A stretch of 64,000 nucleotides of DNA from Macrothele yani (taxonomy: Eukaryota > Arthropoda > Arachnida > Araneae > Macrothelidae), in assembly GCA_039090855.1 (NCBI GenBank), contig CM077011.1, positions 40,505,501 through 40,569,500 of the forward strand, read 5' to 3'. Numbering within the stretch: the stretch's first letter is position 1; each line of letters opens with the position of its first letter. The position numbers and the translations under genes were made by a program. The notes beneath the pieces are model-generated. The model saw only the letters and a program-made list of their open reading frames with translations. It ran no database searches and was not told the DNA's origin. Positions 1-11,438 of the stretch are shown piece by piece.

Positions 1-183
1 TTTCGTCCTGATGCCGCTAAGCCCAAACCCAGCGAAACCTTGGTCGATTTGAAAAATAAAGTATTTGTGAAAAAACACTGAATCTCCTAAATACGGGTAT
101 ATATCAAGTTCAAGACACATACACTTCCGCACAAATGGGAAACATTATGTACTATCATTTTCAAAACTACCGCAATATATATA

Positions 184-1290
184 CACTGAAGTGCCACAAG
201 TCATGGCATATGTACCTAGTATCGTGTAGGAGCTCCTCTAGCCCGGAGAAGTGCAGCTACTCCACGTGGCATCGATTCCAAAAGCGGCCGGAAGACTTCT
301 GGAGAGATGTTGAGCCATGCCATCTGAAAAGCCGCCCACAGTTCCCTACTATTTGTATGTGCAAGATCATGGGTGCGAATGGATCTTTGAACCACGTCCC
401 ATAAGTGCTCCATTGGGTTCATGTCGAGTGAATGTTGTGGCCACACCATCCGTCGGAACTCTCAGAACGCTCCTCGACCCAGTTTTGGACAACTCGGGCC
501 CGATGGCATGGTGCATTGTCCGCCTGGAAAAGCCCATCATTGTTGAGGTACATGAAGTCCATAAAGGGCTACAATTAGTCACTCAGCAGATTAACAAAGC
601 GATTACTGGTAAATGACGTGTTTACGAGGACCAGAGGATCCAAACCGTGCAACTTAAAGGCACCCCACACATGTATGGAACGACAGCCAGCTTTCACAAT
701 GCCTTTTTGCCAGCTTGGCTCCATAGCTTCATAGGGTGTGCGCCACACCCGAACCCTACTATCAGCTCGTAACAGCTGGTAGCGTGACTCATCGGACCAC
801 GCCACATGTTGCCAGTCTTCCAGGGTTCAGTGTCACCGTGTTCAGGAGCCGTGTTAACAAAGGCACTCTGGTGACGTCTTCGGCTTCCATACCCCATGGA
901 AGCTACATTACGCTGCACTGGCCTGATGGATATGTGTCTGGTACCTCCTGCATTTAATGTGGGTGTTATTTGAGACAGTGTCGCTTGTCTGTTAGCATGG
1001 ACAATCCTGGTCAGACGCCGCTGGTCACGGTCATTCGGCACCCGTGGTCGTCCACTGCGCTGTCCACGGTGGGTGGTAATGCCTTCCATGAGGTATTCTC
1101 GGTACACACGTGACACCATGGATCGAGGAATGTTGAATGTTCGGACAACTTCGGAAATTAAATGTCCCATCCGTCTAGCTCCCACTACCAAACCTCGTTC
1201 AAACTCCGGTAATTCGCGTCGGTTTGCTACAATCCGACTGGCGTGTGTTCAACGTGACTCACGAGATTACACCTGACAACTGATAAAAAC
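184..1290 (-). pseudogene. Tc1-like transposase remnant (Tc1-A)
   Basis: Read on the reverse strand, several short frames together match a Tc1/mariner-superfamily cut-and-paste transposase. The N-terminal helix-turn-helix part lies near 1240-950 (ending in a GRPR-like basic motif, SGRPRVPND). The first catalytic block is SDESRYQLL near 770-796, the second is DNAPCHRA near 490-520, and the third, with the final Glu, is PMEHLWDVV near 392-419. The frame changes at least three times, so it cannot make a working enzyme. The left edge resembles a Tc1-type terminus (TA then CACTGAAGTGCC at about 183), but I found no matching inverted copy at the right edge. Length, about 1.1 kb, is near that of a full element. 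Family assignment is firm; exact ends are not. Confidence 0.85.
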
Positions 1291-1919
1291 GTGGCATGCG
1301 CCGAAGACTTTATACATGACGGCAGCGCCAGTTAAAAATTTTCGTATTGGTATCCCATGACTTTTGGCACTTTAGCGCACATGTTGCTGGCGATGCCCAT
1401 TCTGCCATCGTATATGTCGAGCAAGGTTTCCAATGCTTCTGGAAATGTCAACTTTGCCGCCGATCCAGTTTTGAAATGCTTACAATTAGTGATCGACCAT
1501 TCGTAAAAGATTCGTTCACAGCGAGAATAGTGAATTGGAAATGGTGAATGGTTCACTCTCACAACTGGGAGTGTTGTTAAACACTCGCAGTGGTGAGAGC
1601 GATTCAATTCGGCATTACTGCGCCACACACTGAATTCGCAGAGCGTTTAACTTTCTTTCGCCCGCATAAGTTCAGAAACAAATTCCCTCTAAGAACAGTA
1701 ATGTCGAGAATTAATTGGTGTTAAGTGAGTGAGCAATCAGCAGCCAGAAGTGAAATGATTGAGAAACTTAAAATGGAAATGCTCTCTCTCTGTCTATCGA
1801 TCTCGTCCGCTCATAGCGGGTTGAGTTCCGCAAACGCGATTATGCGTACTTCAGGACTACTGGCAAATTAATGCAGCCGGCTTGCAATTCCTCTTTTGCA
1901 TACGGTTAAGTGACAAAGT
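1291..1919. other. no recognisable feature
   Basis: No coding, RNA or repeat signature could be recognised. A 98-codon reverse frame at 1332-1628 has no familiar motif and is probably chance. Confidence 0.5.
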
Positions 1920-1926
1920 GCGTCCT

Positions 1927-2148
1927 GTCGCCCGGTGGCGCAGTGGTCTAAGCGATGACCTCTGATCATTCGTCCGTAAGGGGCCCGGGTCCGAATCCCG
2001 GTGAGGCATGGATGTTGTGTTTGTCTTACGGCACTGGCTCTCTCCCTTCCCTGGAACCAGTGACCCTAAATTAAGGACGGGCGACTGCTTATAGCCCATT
2101 GAGTTGCTCATGGTGGTCGTTAAACCTCCCAACAAAAAAAAAAAAAAA
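1927..2148 (+). repeat. tRNA-derived SINE, copy 1
   Basis: A tRNA-like head contains a Pol III A box (TGGCGCAGTGGTCTAAG) and B box (GGTCCGAATCC). A body shared with five other places in the window follows (ends CGGTGGTCGTTAAACC-like), then a poly-A tail. Flanking gcgtcc (1920-1925 and 2151-2156) may be a short target duplication. The head resembles tRNA-Leu (GTCTAAG motif). SINEs are non-coding and depend on a LINE for retrotransposition. Confidence 0.9.
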
Positions 2149-3180
2149 GGGCGTCCAGGGCCTACTTCACAGGGAACCATCTACACATTCGCGTCCTCAA
2201 ACACAGGGAGTCTGCTGAAAACCCCAGAAAAACCGCAGCCTAGATGGCCGGTACATTGTAAAACATTGCTGAAATTCACGGGCAACTTTCCGTCATTTCT
2301 TTCGTGAATTAACGAAGCATATTTCTGATACCACCTTTTCCGTGAAATGACGGAAAGGAACCTGAATTTCACGGATTTTCCGTACCACGGGAAAATTCTT
2401 AATTTTCAGAAACCTTTCCGCAGTTTCTTTCTTATATTGACGGTAAATTACTGTTTTGGAGATGTGTCAACGGAAAATTCAGAATTTTCAGAAACGATTC
2501 CGCAAGTCCTTTTGTGTATTAACGGAAAATCTCCGTTCTCGCTTTTTCCGTATCCGTATAACGAGAAATTACTGGTGATAGGAGGGTTTCGTTAGATTAC
2601 ATGACGTTTGATTAACTTTTAAATTTCAATCGTCTGCCGAATTTTGAAGCTCAGTAGCGAGATGGAATATTGTGGATAGCATATCGCATGGATTTTGTTT
2701 ATTGTGGAACAGGATATTTCTTCTCCTTTCCCCTATTTGGTACACCAGCTACTTATTATATATTGTGTTAGTGTAAGAAACCGGGTACTTATTGTACATA
2801 TGATTGATTATACGATGCCTTTGTATCAGTCTTTGGGCAACTTAAGACAAAGCCATTACAGCTATCAAGAGTAAATTTTATATTTAGTTTGTTTTGTGAA
2901 ATAACACTATTAATAAAAAAGTACGTTTCGCCTTTCTAAACGATAACTGAAAGTCATTGTCAGTTTAAAAACATCAAGCTGCAAAGCATTTTGTTGTTTC
3001 GAAAAATCACGATGAAAACTGCTTAATTAGTGCAAAGTCCTCGTACAGAGAAAACAAGTATTACAAACCTATTCAGAAAAATAATAAGCTCCAACAGAAA
3101 ACAAGTTAGTAAAATCATGCAATGCATTGATTATAATGCGCTTTGCAACATACCAGAAATTATTACTCAAGTTATAAGGA

Positions 3181-4348
3181 TAATGACTGTGGAATAAATC
3201 TCGGTCCTGTGTCCTGACCTATGACCCCATATCGACGATATTCAACAGAACCGGTTCAGTATACCTTCGAAATAACATGATAAAGTTTTGTCGCAATCGA
3301 AGCATTTTTACGTAAGTTACGATGCATAAGGGCTATGGAATAGATCCCGCTCCTGTGTCCTAAACTTTGACCCCATTTCGTCCATTTTCATTAGGATTCG
3401 TCCTCAGGCAGGCCCCTACAGCATACTAACATTTCATCCAAATCAAAGCCGTTTTACTTACGTTTTGACGCATAATGGCGATGGAAGTGGTTCCGCTCCT
3501 ATGTCTTGACCTGTGACCCTATTTCGCCCATTTTCAATAGGGTTTGTTCCCAGGTAGTCCCCTACCACATATTAAAATTTAGCGAAATCGAACCTTTTTT
3601 TACTTTAGTTATGACGCATAAAAGCAGTGGAATGAATCCCGCTCCTATGTCCTGACCTATGACCCCATTTCGTTCACTTTCATTACGGTTTCTTCCCAGG
3701 TGTTCCCCTACCACATAGTAAAATTTCATCAAAATCGAACCATTTTTACGCGAGTTATCGTGCGGACGGGCGTACGCTCATAACGCGTGACATAATGAGG
3801 CAGATGGGAATCGCGACCATCTGCTCGCAAGAGTGTGACGTCATAAAACTTTAATAGGATCCACACACAACGCGTGACGTAATAAGACAGATGGCGTGAC
3901 CACGCGCCAAAATTCTCAACCGAGAGATTGTGACGTCATAAGATTTATAAGCATGGGTGATATTAATGGAACGACGTCATGACATTAAAAACGTTATAAT
4001 TCGGGGTGGTTATTTAACCCACTAAACAAATTTTCCTAAAGTCGAGATCAAGCTAAATCGATTTCTAGTACCAGAAAACGGCAGGTTAACGACTTTCATC
4101 AAAATCCTTAGAGTTATTTTCAAAATAAAATGTACATACATACAAGAAGTGCTCCTTTAATAGTATGGGATAAGGGCGATGGAATGGTTCCCGATGCTAT
4201 GTACTGACCTTTGACCGCATTTCGTCCACTTTCAATAGGGTTCGTCCCCAGGTGGTCCCCTACCACATACTAACATGTCATCGAAATCGAAGTATTTTAC
4301 GCGAGTTATCGTGCCGACAGACAGACGGACGGACAAAGCTGGAGCATA
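3181..4348 (+). repeat. diverged ~147-bp tandem repeat units
   Basis: Units starting near 3181, 3328, 3476, 3621 and, after a gap, 4167 share the order GGAAT...CCCGCTCC, TGTCCTGACCTATGACCCC, ATTTCG...CATTTTCA, GGTCCCCTACCACATA, and CATCGAAATCGAA. Spacing is 145-148 bp for the first four. The last unit runs into an ACAGACAGACGGACGGAC stretch and a perfect hairpin. The same series occurs inverted at 10703-11125. Confidence 0.85.
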
Positions 4349-4349
4349 T

Positions 4350-4380
4350 ACGCTTCTTCAACCCACGGTTGAAGAAGCGT
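4350..4380. other. perfect 14-bp hairpin ending the repeat series
   Basis: ACGCTTCTTCAACC (4350-4363) pairs perfectly with GGTTGAAGAAGCGT (4367-4380) around a 3-nt loop. The inverted copy at 10703-10733 keeps the same hairpin with a 1-bp shorter arm. It probably marks the end of a transposable element; which class is unknown. Confidence 0.8.
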
Positions 4381-4814
4381 AAATAAAATGACTAACTCAA
4401 TCGCATTAATAACAAAAAACAAAATTTCATCGTCGCTAAATTCGTTTTATGATGAACGTGAACCAGACTCCTGAGCATTTGTGCTTAAGTGGTTAAAAGC
4501 GCGAGTCACACGTTGAGACAGGTTGTATGTCCGGGTGTTCCATGCTGACCTCAGCGGAAGGGTTATCTGGGTAAGTGCTAAAAAGTACAGGGTCGTCGAT
4601 TTTGCGGAATTTCAGTTTAAATACGGAAAAACCTGAAAGGGATTTTTTTCTGAAACAAACGGTATTTCTGTCAACGGAAAATCTGTGAAAATGCGAAATT
4701 TACAATAAACGGGCACTTTTGTAAACGGAAATTTCTGAAATAGACGGTTACCTACCGGCAACTTTACTGCACGCTATTTTCAGAAATTTTTCGTGAATTC
4801 GCACCACTTATTTT

Positions 4815-4828
4815 TTACAGTGTAGGAC
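4815..4828 (+). repeat. 14-bp target-site duplication, left copy
   Basis: TTACAGTGTAGGAC here is repeated exactly at 10470-10483, on the other side of the R1/LOA-type element. It overlaps the right terminus of the candidate 2252-4824 element. Confidence 0.8.
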
Positions 4829-5314
4829 GACCGGCCGTTGTCAGAGGCTGGTTGAGTGAGTACTGTGTGATTGATTGCGAATCAAATCGACTGCTGTTCC
4901 AATAGACTCTGTTAGCAGAGCGAGGGGAGTTGTTTCTCCCCTCAAAAACTTGATTTTTCTTCTCTTTCGTTTTTCAAAACGAAGGGAAGAAATTTTTTTT
5001 TTTTCATTAATTTGAAAAAAGTGTTTTGGTGCAGTCAGTTTGGACTTAGAAAAACTGTCCTTGTCAGGGCAAAGTCTAAGCTGCGGTCAAAGCACAGTGC
5101 GCAACTCTGACAAACGAGCGGGTACGTCGTCGCCGTGCTGGTCCCACTGATCTACGGATCAGTCCAAATCCCGCACTCAACCAGGGTCAGGTGCAGGTTA
5201 CAGCGGAAGAACCCCAGGGTACCGCTGAGCACCTGACTTTCGAACGACGTAAGTCTGACCGACCAGGGACACAGGTCCCAGGGCATACACTCGGTTAGCA
5301 ACCCGAGTAGAGAG

Positions 5315-6460
5315 ATGGCAGAGGACGCGGGGGCTTCAACCCCCGGTCCAAGTGAGCCCGTTGAGGCAGACTGCGGCTTAGAAATTCCGTCGGAATTCGC
5401 AAGCGCAGTCAACTCCTTCTTTCAAGAGTTGGAGAGGATTCTAGAGAATCCATCAAATAAGGTTCTGGTTAACACCAGAACCAAGATAAGAAAGGTAGCG
5501 AACTCGCTACAGGCAGCTTGCACCAAGCAAGTGATAGAAATGAGTCTCATCCAAGGGAGACTACAGGAAAGAAGTGAGCACGCTAGCGCGGCTCCAAAAA
5601 CATATGCCGAAGCGGCTCGAGCGAAGCCCGGCAAGGGGAACACGGCCCCTAAGCAAAAAACGGCTAAGTAGGAGGTAGCCAAGAAGGTGGTAGCCAAGAG
5701 GGTCGAGAAGAGGCACGTGCTTCTCGTTTACCCCGTAACAGACAAGGGTTCTCCCTCGTCAGAAGACGTTAAGGCGGTTCTGCAAACTCAGATTTGCCCC
5801 GCCAAACTCCAGATTGGGGTTAAGGGAGTTAGAAAGGTCAATGGGGGAGGAGTAATGGTCGAATGCTCCTCCGCCAAAGAAATAGAGAAACTATATTCGG
5901 AGCTAAAAAGCAATGCAGTGACGAAGGAAAACCTTCGGTCCAGATTGCCAGCTAAAAGGAATCCGAAGTTTATCGTCTACGGGATAGACGGAAACCTGTC
6001 AAGGGAACAGGTCGAGAAATGTCTCGCGGAACAGAACCCAGAGTTGGAGGAGAGCAGCCTCCAGCTCAAGTTCTCGTTGAAGGTGAAGGGTGGGAAACGC
6101 CACTGGGTAGCAGAGGCGGACCCACTGACCTTCAAAAAAGTGATGAAGCGAGGCAAGCTCGGAGTGGGATGGACCGTCCACTCAGTAAGGGAATATCTGA
6201 GGAAGGTCCGTTGCTACAGGTGTAACGGGTTCGGGCACTTTAGGTCAAGGTGCACCGAAGAGCAGGATAGGTGTGCCCGGTGTGGGGAAACCGGGCACAA
6301 GCGCCAGGAGTGCAGCAATAGCCCGGTCTGCACTAACTGCTTGGCAAACAACAAGAGATTCAGGCGTCGAGTGGATGTAGGCCACACGAGTCTAGACAAG
6401 GAATGCCCAAGCCTTGTCGGAGAACTGGCTCTGCTAAAAGAACGCACTCATTATGGATAA
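5315..6460 (+). pseudogene. ORF1: gag-like RNA-binding protein of the R1/LOA element
   Basis: One reading frame of 382 codons starts at ATG 5315 (MAEDAGASTPGP) and ends with TAA at 6458-6460. It is interrupted once by TAG at 5669-5671, after which the same frame continues in a Lys-rich stretch. The C-terminal third has three CCHC zinc knuckles in series (CYRCNGFGHFRSRC, CARCGETGHKRQEC, then CTNC...H...C). This is the signature of ORF1 proteins that coat the element's RNA. The N-terminal part is acidic to basic and low in known motifs. The stop codon lies at codon 119, so only a truncated product could be made. Confidence 0.9.
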
Positions 6461-9400
6461 TAAACCAAAGAGAGGCGTTAAGGTGCTTCAAATCAATCTG
6501 CACCACGCACGGGCAGCAACAACACAGGCCCTGGTGACAGCCACTGAGCAAAAAGCTCATATTCTGCTATTGCAGGAACCATTCGAACAGGGGGGAAGAG
6601 TGGTGGGCTTCCCTAACTCCTACCGGATCTACCACCCTAGGGTGGCAAAGCCCAGGGTGGCCACGGTCGTGAAAGACCCGTCCCTAGCGGTTCTCGAGAT
6701 AAAATGCTCCGAGAACGTGGTCGCCCTGGGCGTGGAATGTGGTGATGCGAAATTTTTAATGGTGAACGTATACAGTTCTCCAGCAGGCAATTTGAGAGAA
6801 ACGCTGAATGAGCTAATGGCTCTATTAGGGGAATTCCCCAGTCATGAGATAATAATAGCAGGCGACTTCAACGCGAAGAGTCCTCTCTGGGGCAATCAGA
6901 ACGAGGACGAACGCGGCCAGCTACTAGTGGACTTTGCCAACGCGGCAGACCTGAGTTTCTTGAACGATCCAGAGAGCACCCCGACCTTCCAAGGGGCGAG
7001 GGGCTCCTCTTGGATCGACGTGACTCTCGTCAGAGTCTCTAAGCGCAGCCTTGTCCAGGATTGGCAAGTACTGGACGACGAGAGCTGCAGTGACCACCTA
7101 GCGCTATCTTTCGTTTTGGGATCGGAAAAGCCCATCCGACCCAAGCGCAAAAGGTTCTTAATGAAGAATCTAGACTGGTGGGCATTTAAAGCCAAGTTAA
7201 CTACCTTGTTGGGGGGTAGGAGGGAAGAAGAGGCCGCAGAAGTGTCGGACCTCAACTCCCTCTTTGAAGAACTTACCAGTCAAATAACAACGCTATGCGA
7301 GAGTAGTAGGGGAAATAAAAGGGGAGCCAAGGACCCCACCCCTGGTGGTCGGAGAAACTAAAAGCTCTAAGAGCGAGAGCTAGGCGGAGTAGGAAAGCTC
7401 TGCAAAGAGCAAAAGCTACTCCGCAAGACAGGGAGTGCACAGAAGTGCATAAAAAGGCTCGTTCAGCATACAGGAGAGAACTGAATCTCTCGAAAATCTC
7501 CTACTGGAGAAAACTGTGTGAGTTTCAAACTCCGGCTGACCCTTTCGGGATCCCCTATAAGATCTCGAGGGGATCCATAACCGAACCGCTAAAACTGGCA
7601 GCGGTAGAAAGGGCAGACGGTAGCCTATCAAAGACTCTTGATAGTACCGTAGAAAGTCTCTTGGATTACCACTTCCAAGGAGACGAGGGAGAAGGGGACT
7701 CCCTCAACAAAAAGAAATAAGGGAAGAATGTCGGATCCCGCCGGACACTGGTGAGGACCCCCCTTCACGAGAGACGAAGTGGAGAATGCCCTCTCCAGTC
7801 TAAATACGGGCAAAGCACCAGGCAAGGATGGGTTCGACCGCAGCATAGTCAGAGAAATCTACTATGCAAATCCCGGGAATTTTGTGGCGCTCCTAAACGA
7901 ATGCCTCGGGAGGGGAATCTTCCCAGACTTGTGGAAATCAGCGGTGCTAGTTCTTTTCAACAAGACCGGAAAGAACAAAAATGATCCCGCAGCCTATAGG
8001 CCCATCTGCCTCCTCTCGGCGTGGAGCAAGGTGCTGGACAAGCTCATAACGAACAGACCGCTTGGCTTTCTCATGGAGCAGGGAAAGCTAAACAGGAACC
8101 AATTCGGTTTCCTTCCGGGGCGTTGCGCAACGCAGGCAATTCGCAGCCTCCGAGAGAGGGCAGAGAGGAACAAAGCGGAGGGGCTCCATACCTGCTTCAT
8201 CTCACTAGACGTGAGGGGGCATTCAACAGTGTCTGGTGGCCAATGGTTTTAACCAGACTTAAAGAACTTGGCTGTCCAAGGAACCTGTTCAAACTGATCA
8301 GCAGCTACCTGTCTGATAGAAGAGTCGAGTTCGAAGCGGGGAATGGGCAATCCTCGCGTTCGTACCATAGAGGGTGTCCGCAAGGATCCAACTCCGGGCC
8401 GCTCTGGTGGAATATAGTTGCTGATTCAGCACTGAACCTAGACCTGGGGCCCGCAGTGGAGATTCAAGCCTATGCGGACGATTTCGTTCTCGTGGTCTCC
8501 GCCTCAGGGAGACACGTGATCGAAAGAGAAGCACATAGGGCCTTGGATGTGCTAGAAAATTGGAGCAGAGAAAGCAAACTGTGCTTCGCTCCTGAGAAGA
8601 CCACTCTGCTAGCAATAGCTAAGAGAGGAGTAATGAAAACACTACCCCAGTGCAGATTCCAAGGGTGCACTATCAAGGCGGTGCGTGAAATGAAATACTT
8701 GGGTGTGGTCCTGGATCAGAGTCTATCAGGGCTGCCACACCTGAGGCACCTTAGAACAAGGTGCACGGTGATTCTCAATAGATTGAATGGCATGAGGTTA
8801 ACGGGCAAAACCAAGAAGGCCATCTATCAGAGAGGAATTGAAAGAATTCTGACGTATGCAAGTGGAGCATGGTGGACTCCCACAGTCAGAATGAAGAAGG
8901 GGATAAACCAAATCCAAAGGTTGGCCCTACTAGGGATAACCGGTTGTTTTCGCACAACGTCGACCCTAGCACTCCAAGTGCTGGCGGGGTGCGAGCCGGC
9001 AGACCTAGTAGTGGAAAGGGAGGCAGCAATGCACTGCCTAAGGTCAGGCGAGGACGCCTACCTTCTCGGTGAGCCGCATCGAGCCTCCGACATGGAGATG
9101 GAAAGTGTGGACTGGCAGATCCACCCTGCCGAGGAAATTTGCCCACCGTGGGACAAGGAGAAACCCACGGGAGTTGGGCATGAGCTGTTCACGGACGGCT
9201 CAAAGTTGAAGGGACAAGTGGGGGCAGGCTTCTGTGCGTTCTCGGACGGGAACGAAGCCACTGCAGGAAGCGTGAAATTATCGCAGAACGCTTCTGTCTT
9301 CCAGGCAGAACTTCTGGCGATAGAGACGGCACTCACCTGGGCACTCCCCAGGCGTAGTGAAGAAAGAATAAAACTCTACTCGGACAGTGAGGCAGCACTG

Positions 9401-9955
9401 CAGGCTCTGAGTAGATTCAGGGGAAGAAACCCCATCGTCCAGAGGATCAAAACCCTCTTGAGGGCAGAGGGAGATGGGGCAGTTAGTTTCCACTGGGTAC
9501 GAAGCCATGTCGGAACCCTAGGAAACGAAAGGGCAGATCAGCTGGCGAAGGCAGCCACGCTGAAAGAGACGGTCGACGTGCAATGCAGAACGCCGCGAAG
9601 GTGTATTCGCGCAGCATTAGCACGTCGGACCATGACCGAATGGCAGGTCAGATGGGACACGGGAGAGACAGGGCGGAAGACACACAGAGTGTTTCCGAAG
9701 GTCTCGACCAAACGAGCACAGACAAATAAGTTCTTGAATCAAGTACTCAGTGGCCATGGCATCAGCCCTGAATACCTAGGCAGATTTGCCATCAGGAACT
9801 GCACTTGTCCCTGTGGAAAGAGAACGGCAAGCATAGAACACTGCGTACTTGAATGCAGTGGCTTCGCCGAATGGAGAAACACACTGATCCCAGGTGTGCA
9901 AAGAACGCGAAGATTGGATCTGCTCATCCAATCTTCCGTTAACAGGAGGGGATAA
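6453..9955 (+). pseudogene. ORF2: endonuclease, reverse transcriptase, RNase H
   Basis: It starts at ATG 6453, overlapping the ORF1 stop. The endonuclease (6480-7120) has LLQEPF, GDFNAKSPLWG and SDHLAL, the APE-type catalytic blocks used to nick the target. The reverse transcriptase (about 7780-8870) has NTGKAPGKDG, YRPICLLS, FLPGRCATQA, a split motif A (SLDVRG), and the catalytic YADDFVLVVS at about 8471. RNase H (about 9180-9570) has FTDGSK, QAELLAIETAL, YSDSEAAL and WVRSHVGTLGNERAD. A final zinc-like cluster is CTCPCGKR...H...C near 9800. The frame breaks near 7340, near 7718 (TAA) and at a G run at 8214-8219 inside motif A. Intact length would be about 1,170 residues, normal for the group. 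Confidence 0.92.
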
Positions 9956-10469
9956 TAGCCTTGGTTGAAAGGCTAACCCTCCAGCAACATACCATCTTCC
10001 CCAATCAAACGGGGACCGAAACGCAGGAGGTGAACGTGCACACCGAAAGCGATTCGGAAGATGAATGAGGGTAGAAGTCTGTGGGAAAGCAGACGAAGAG
10101 ACCACCAATGTAAATATTCTGTAAATAAATTTTTGCTATATCTTGATGTTGTAAGTCCTAAGCATGAGGACAGTGTATACATGTGTGTAGATGTTTTGAA
10201 AAAAGAAAATAAAGGGAAATTATTCCCCAAAAAAGAAGTTCGAGGGCAAGGAATCTTCCAGTCAACGATAAAGTAAGAAACGACCTATCCCGCCAGACAG
10301 AGCGGGAACCCAGACAAGGTATACTAGGTCGCCTGCCAGCACGTCACCACGGGCTGGTCTCTAGGCCATTGGGGTGGCCAGGGTCCGAACCGGCGTCTCA
10401 AGGCAGGATAATTGTCGCCGTGGAGCCAAGACAGATTGGCGGAACGGGACAATGAAATCAGTATATATA

Positions 10470-10483
10470 TTACAGTGTAGGAC
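10470..10483 (+). repeat. 14-bp target-site duplication, right copy
   Basis: Exact match to 4815-4828. Together they fix the borders of the inserted retrotransposon. Confidence 0.8.
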
Positions 10484-10702
10484 CGTGATTATGGGAATGA
10501 TACGTGGATGTAATTCATTTGCATGGGATGCCCGAATCGTTCGCTCGTGGTATTTTCATTGATTGTGAATCATTGAAGAGCTTGCGCACTTTTTTGCAGT
10601 TAATCAAAAAGAGCTGTGGCGCTTTGAAAGCGCAACCCGGACTTCTGCAATGAGTGATTTACTCAGTGAGTGCGGTGACAACATGGAAATTTGATCTTTT
10701 CT

Positions 10703-11125
10703 ACGCTTTTCAACCGTAGGTTGAAGAAGCGTATATGTTCCAGCTTTGTCTGTCTGTCTGCCCGTGCGCAGGATACCTCGCTTAAAGATGGTTCGATTTC
10801 GATGAAATTTTAGTATGTGGTAGGGGACCACCTGGGGACGAATTCCTCTTGAAAATGGGCGAAATGGGGTCAAAGGTCAGGGCATAGCAGCGGGATCAAT
10901 TCCATTGCCCTTATGCACCATAACGTAGGTAAAAATGCTTCGACTGCGACAAAACTTTATCATGTTGTTCCGAAGGTATACTGAACCGGTTCTGTTGAAT
11001 ATCATCAAAATGGGGTCAAAGATCCGGACACAGGAGTGAGATTTATGCCACAGCCATTATCCTCATAACTTGAGTAATGATGTCTGGTATGTTGGAAAGC
11101 GTATCATAATCAATGCATTGCATGA
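10703..11125 (-). repeat. inverted copy of the 3.1-4.4 kb repeat
   Basis: Read in reverse, it runs from the AACCGGTTCAGTATACCTTCG and GGTCCCCTACCACATACTA blocks to the ACAGACAGACA stretch and the same terminal hairpin (10703-10733). It corresponds to units at 3110-3400 and 4167-4380 joined, that is, fewer tandem units than the forward copy. Confidence 0.85.
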
Positions 11126-11140
11126 TTTTACTAATTTGTT

Positions 11141-11378
11141 ATTTATTTATTTTTTGTCTGAGGTTTAACGACCACAGTGAGCAACTCAATGGGCTATAAG
11201 CAGTCGGCCATTGCTAATTTTGGGATACTGGTTCCAGGGATGAGAGAGAGGGAGAGAGCAAGGGCCATACCCCATCCATGTTTCACCCGGGATTCAAACC
11301 CGGTTCCACCTCGGACGAATGATCAGCTGCTAGTTCTGATACCACTGCTCTACCGGTATGGCCGAATGATCATTCGTG
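11141..11378 (-). repeat. tRNA-derived SINE, copy 2 (reverse)
   Basis: The T-rich left edge is the poly-A tail. The body matches the family (GGTTTAACGACCAC, CAATGGGCTATAAGCAGTC), and the tRNA-like head with the B box (GGGATTCAAACCCG in reverse) lies near 11285-11370. It is moderately diverged; no clear target duplication was seen. Confidence 0.85.
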
Positions 11379-11438
11379 AATGATGAATGGACATTTTAGC
11401 AAGAATGGTTTAGCTTGCCGGCACAACTGCATTTTTCT

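Larger units (their letters stand above)
2252..4824. mobile_element. candidate 2.6-kb inverted-repeat DNA element, non-coding
   Basis: The left end reads TACATTGTAAAA (2252) and the right end, reverse complemented, TACACTGTAAAA (ending 4824): 11 of 12 match. Both ends are followed inward by related stretches rich in ACGGAAA/TTTCCGT motifs (2270-2540 and 4600-4800). The interior has no transposase and contains the 147-bp repeat series listed separately. I infer a non-autonomous DNA transposon. No target duplication was identified, so this could also be two independent repeats. Confidence 0.45.
4829..10469 (+). mobile_element. R1/LOA-group non-LTR retrotransposon, full length but broken
   Basis: A 5.6-kb element lies between exact 14-bp direct repeats. 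It has a 5' leader (4829-5314), a gag-like ORF1 with three zinc knuckles, and an ORF2 with APE-type endonuclease, reverse transcriptase, RNase H and a C-terminal Cys/His cluster. A 3' UTR of about 510 bp follows. ORF1 and ORF2 overlap by 8 nt (ATGGATAA). The RT motifs fit the R1/LOA group. RNase H argues for LOA-like rather than classical R1 elements, which usually lack it. The site is not rDNA. One stop in ORF1 and about three frameshifts in ORF2 make it inactive. Confidence 0.9.

Noticed and set aside
1..134. Possible gene fragment at the window start
   Set aside because: Too short and without motif.
1927..2010. Functional tRNA-Leu gene
   Set aside because: The head is followed by a shared SINE body and poly-A, and recurs with target duplications elsewhere.
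7416..8676. Reverse-strand frames across the R1/LOA ORF2
   Set aside because: Shadows of the forward RT frame, with no motifs of their own.
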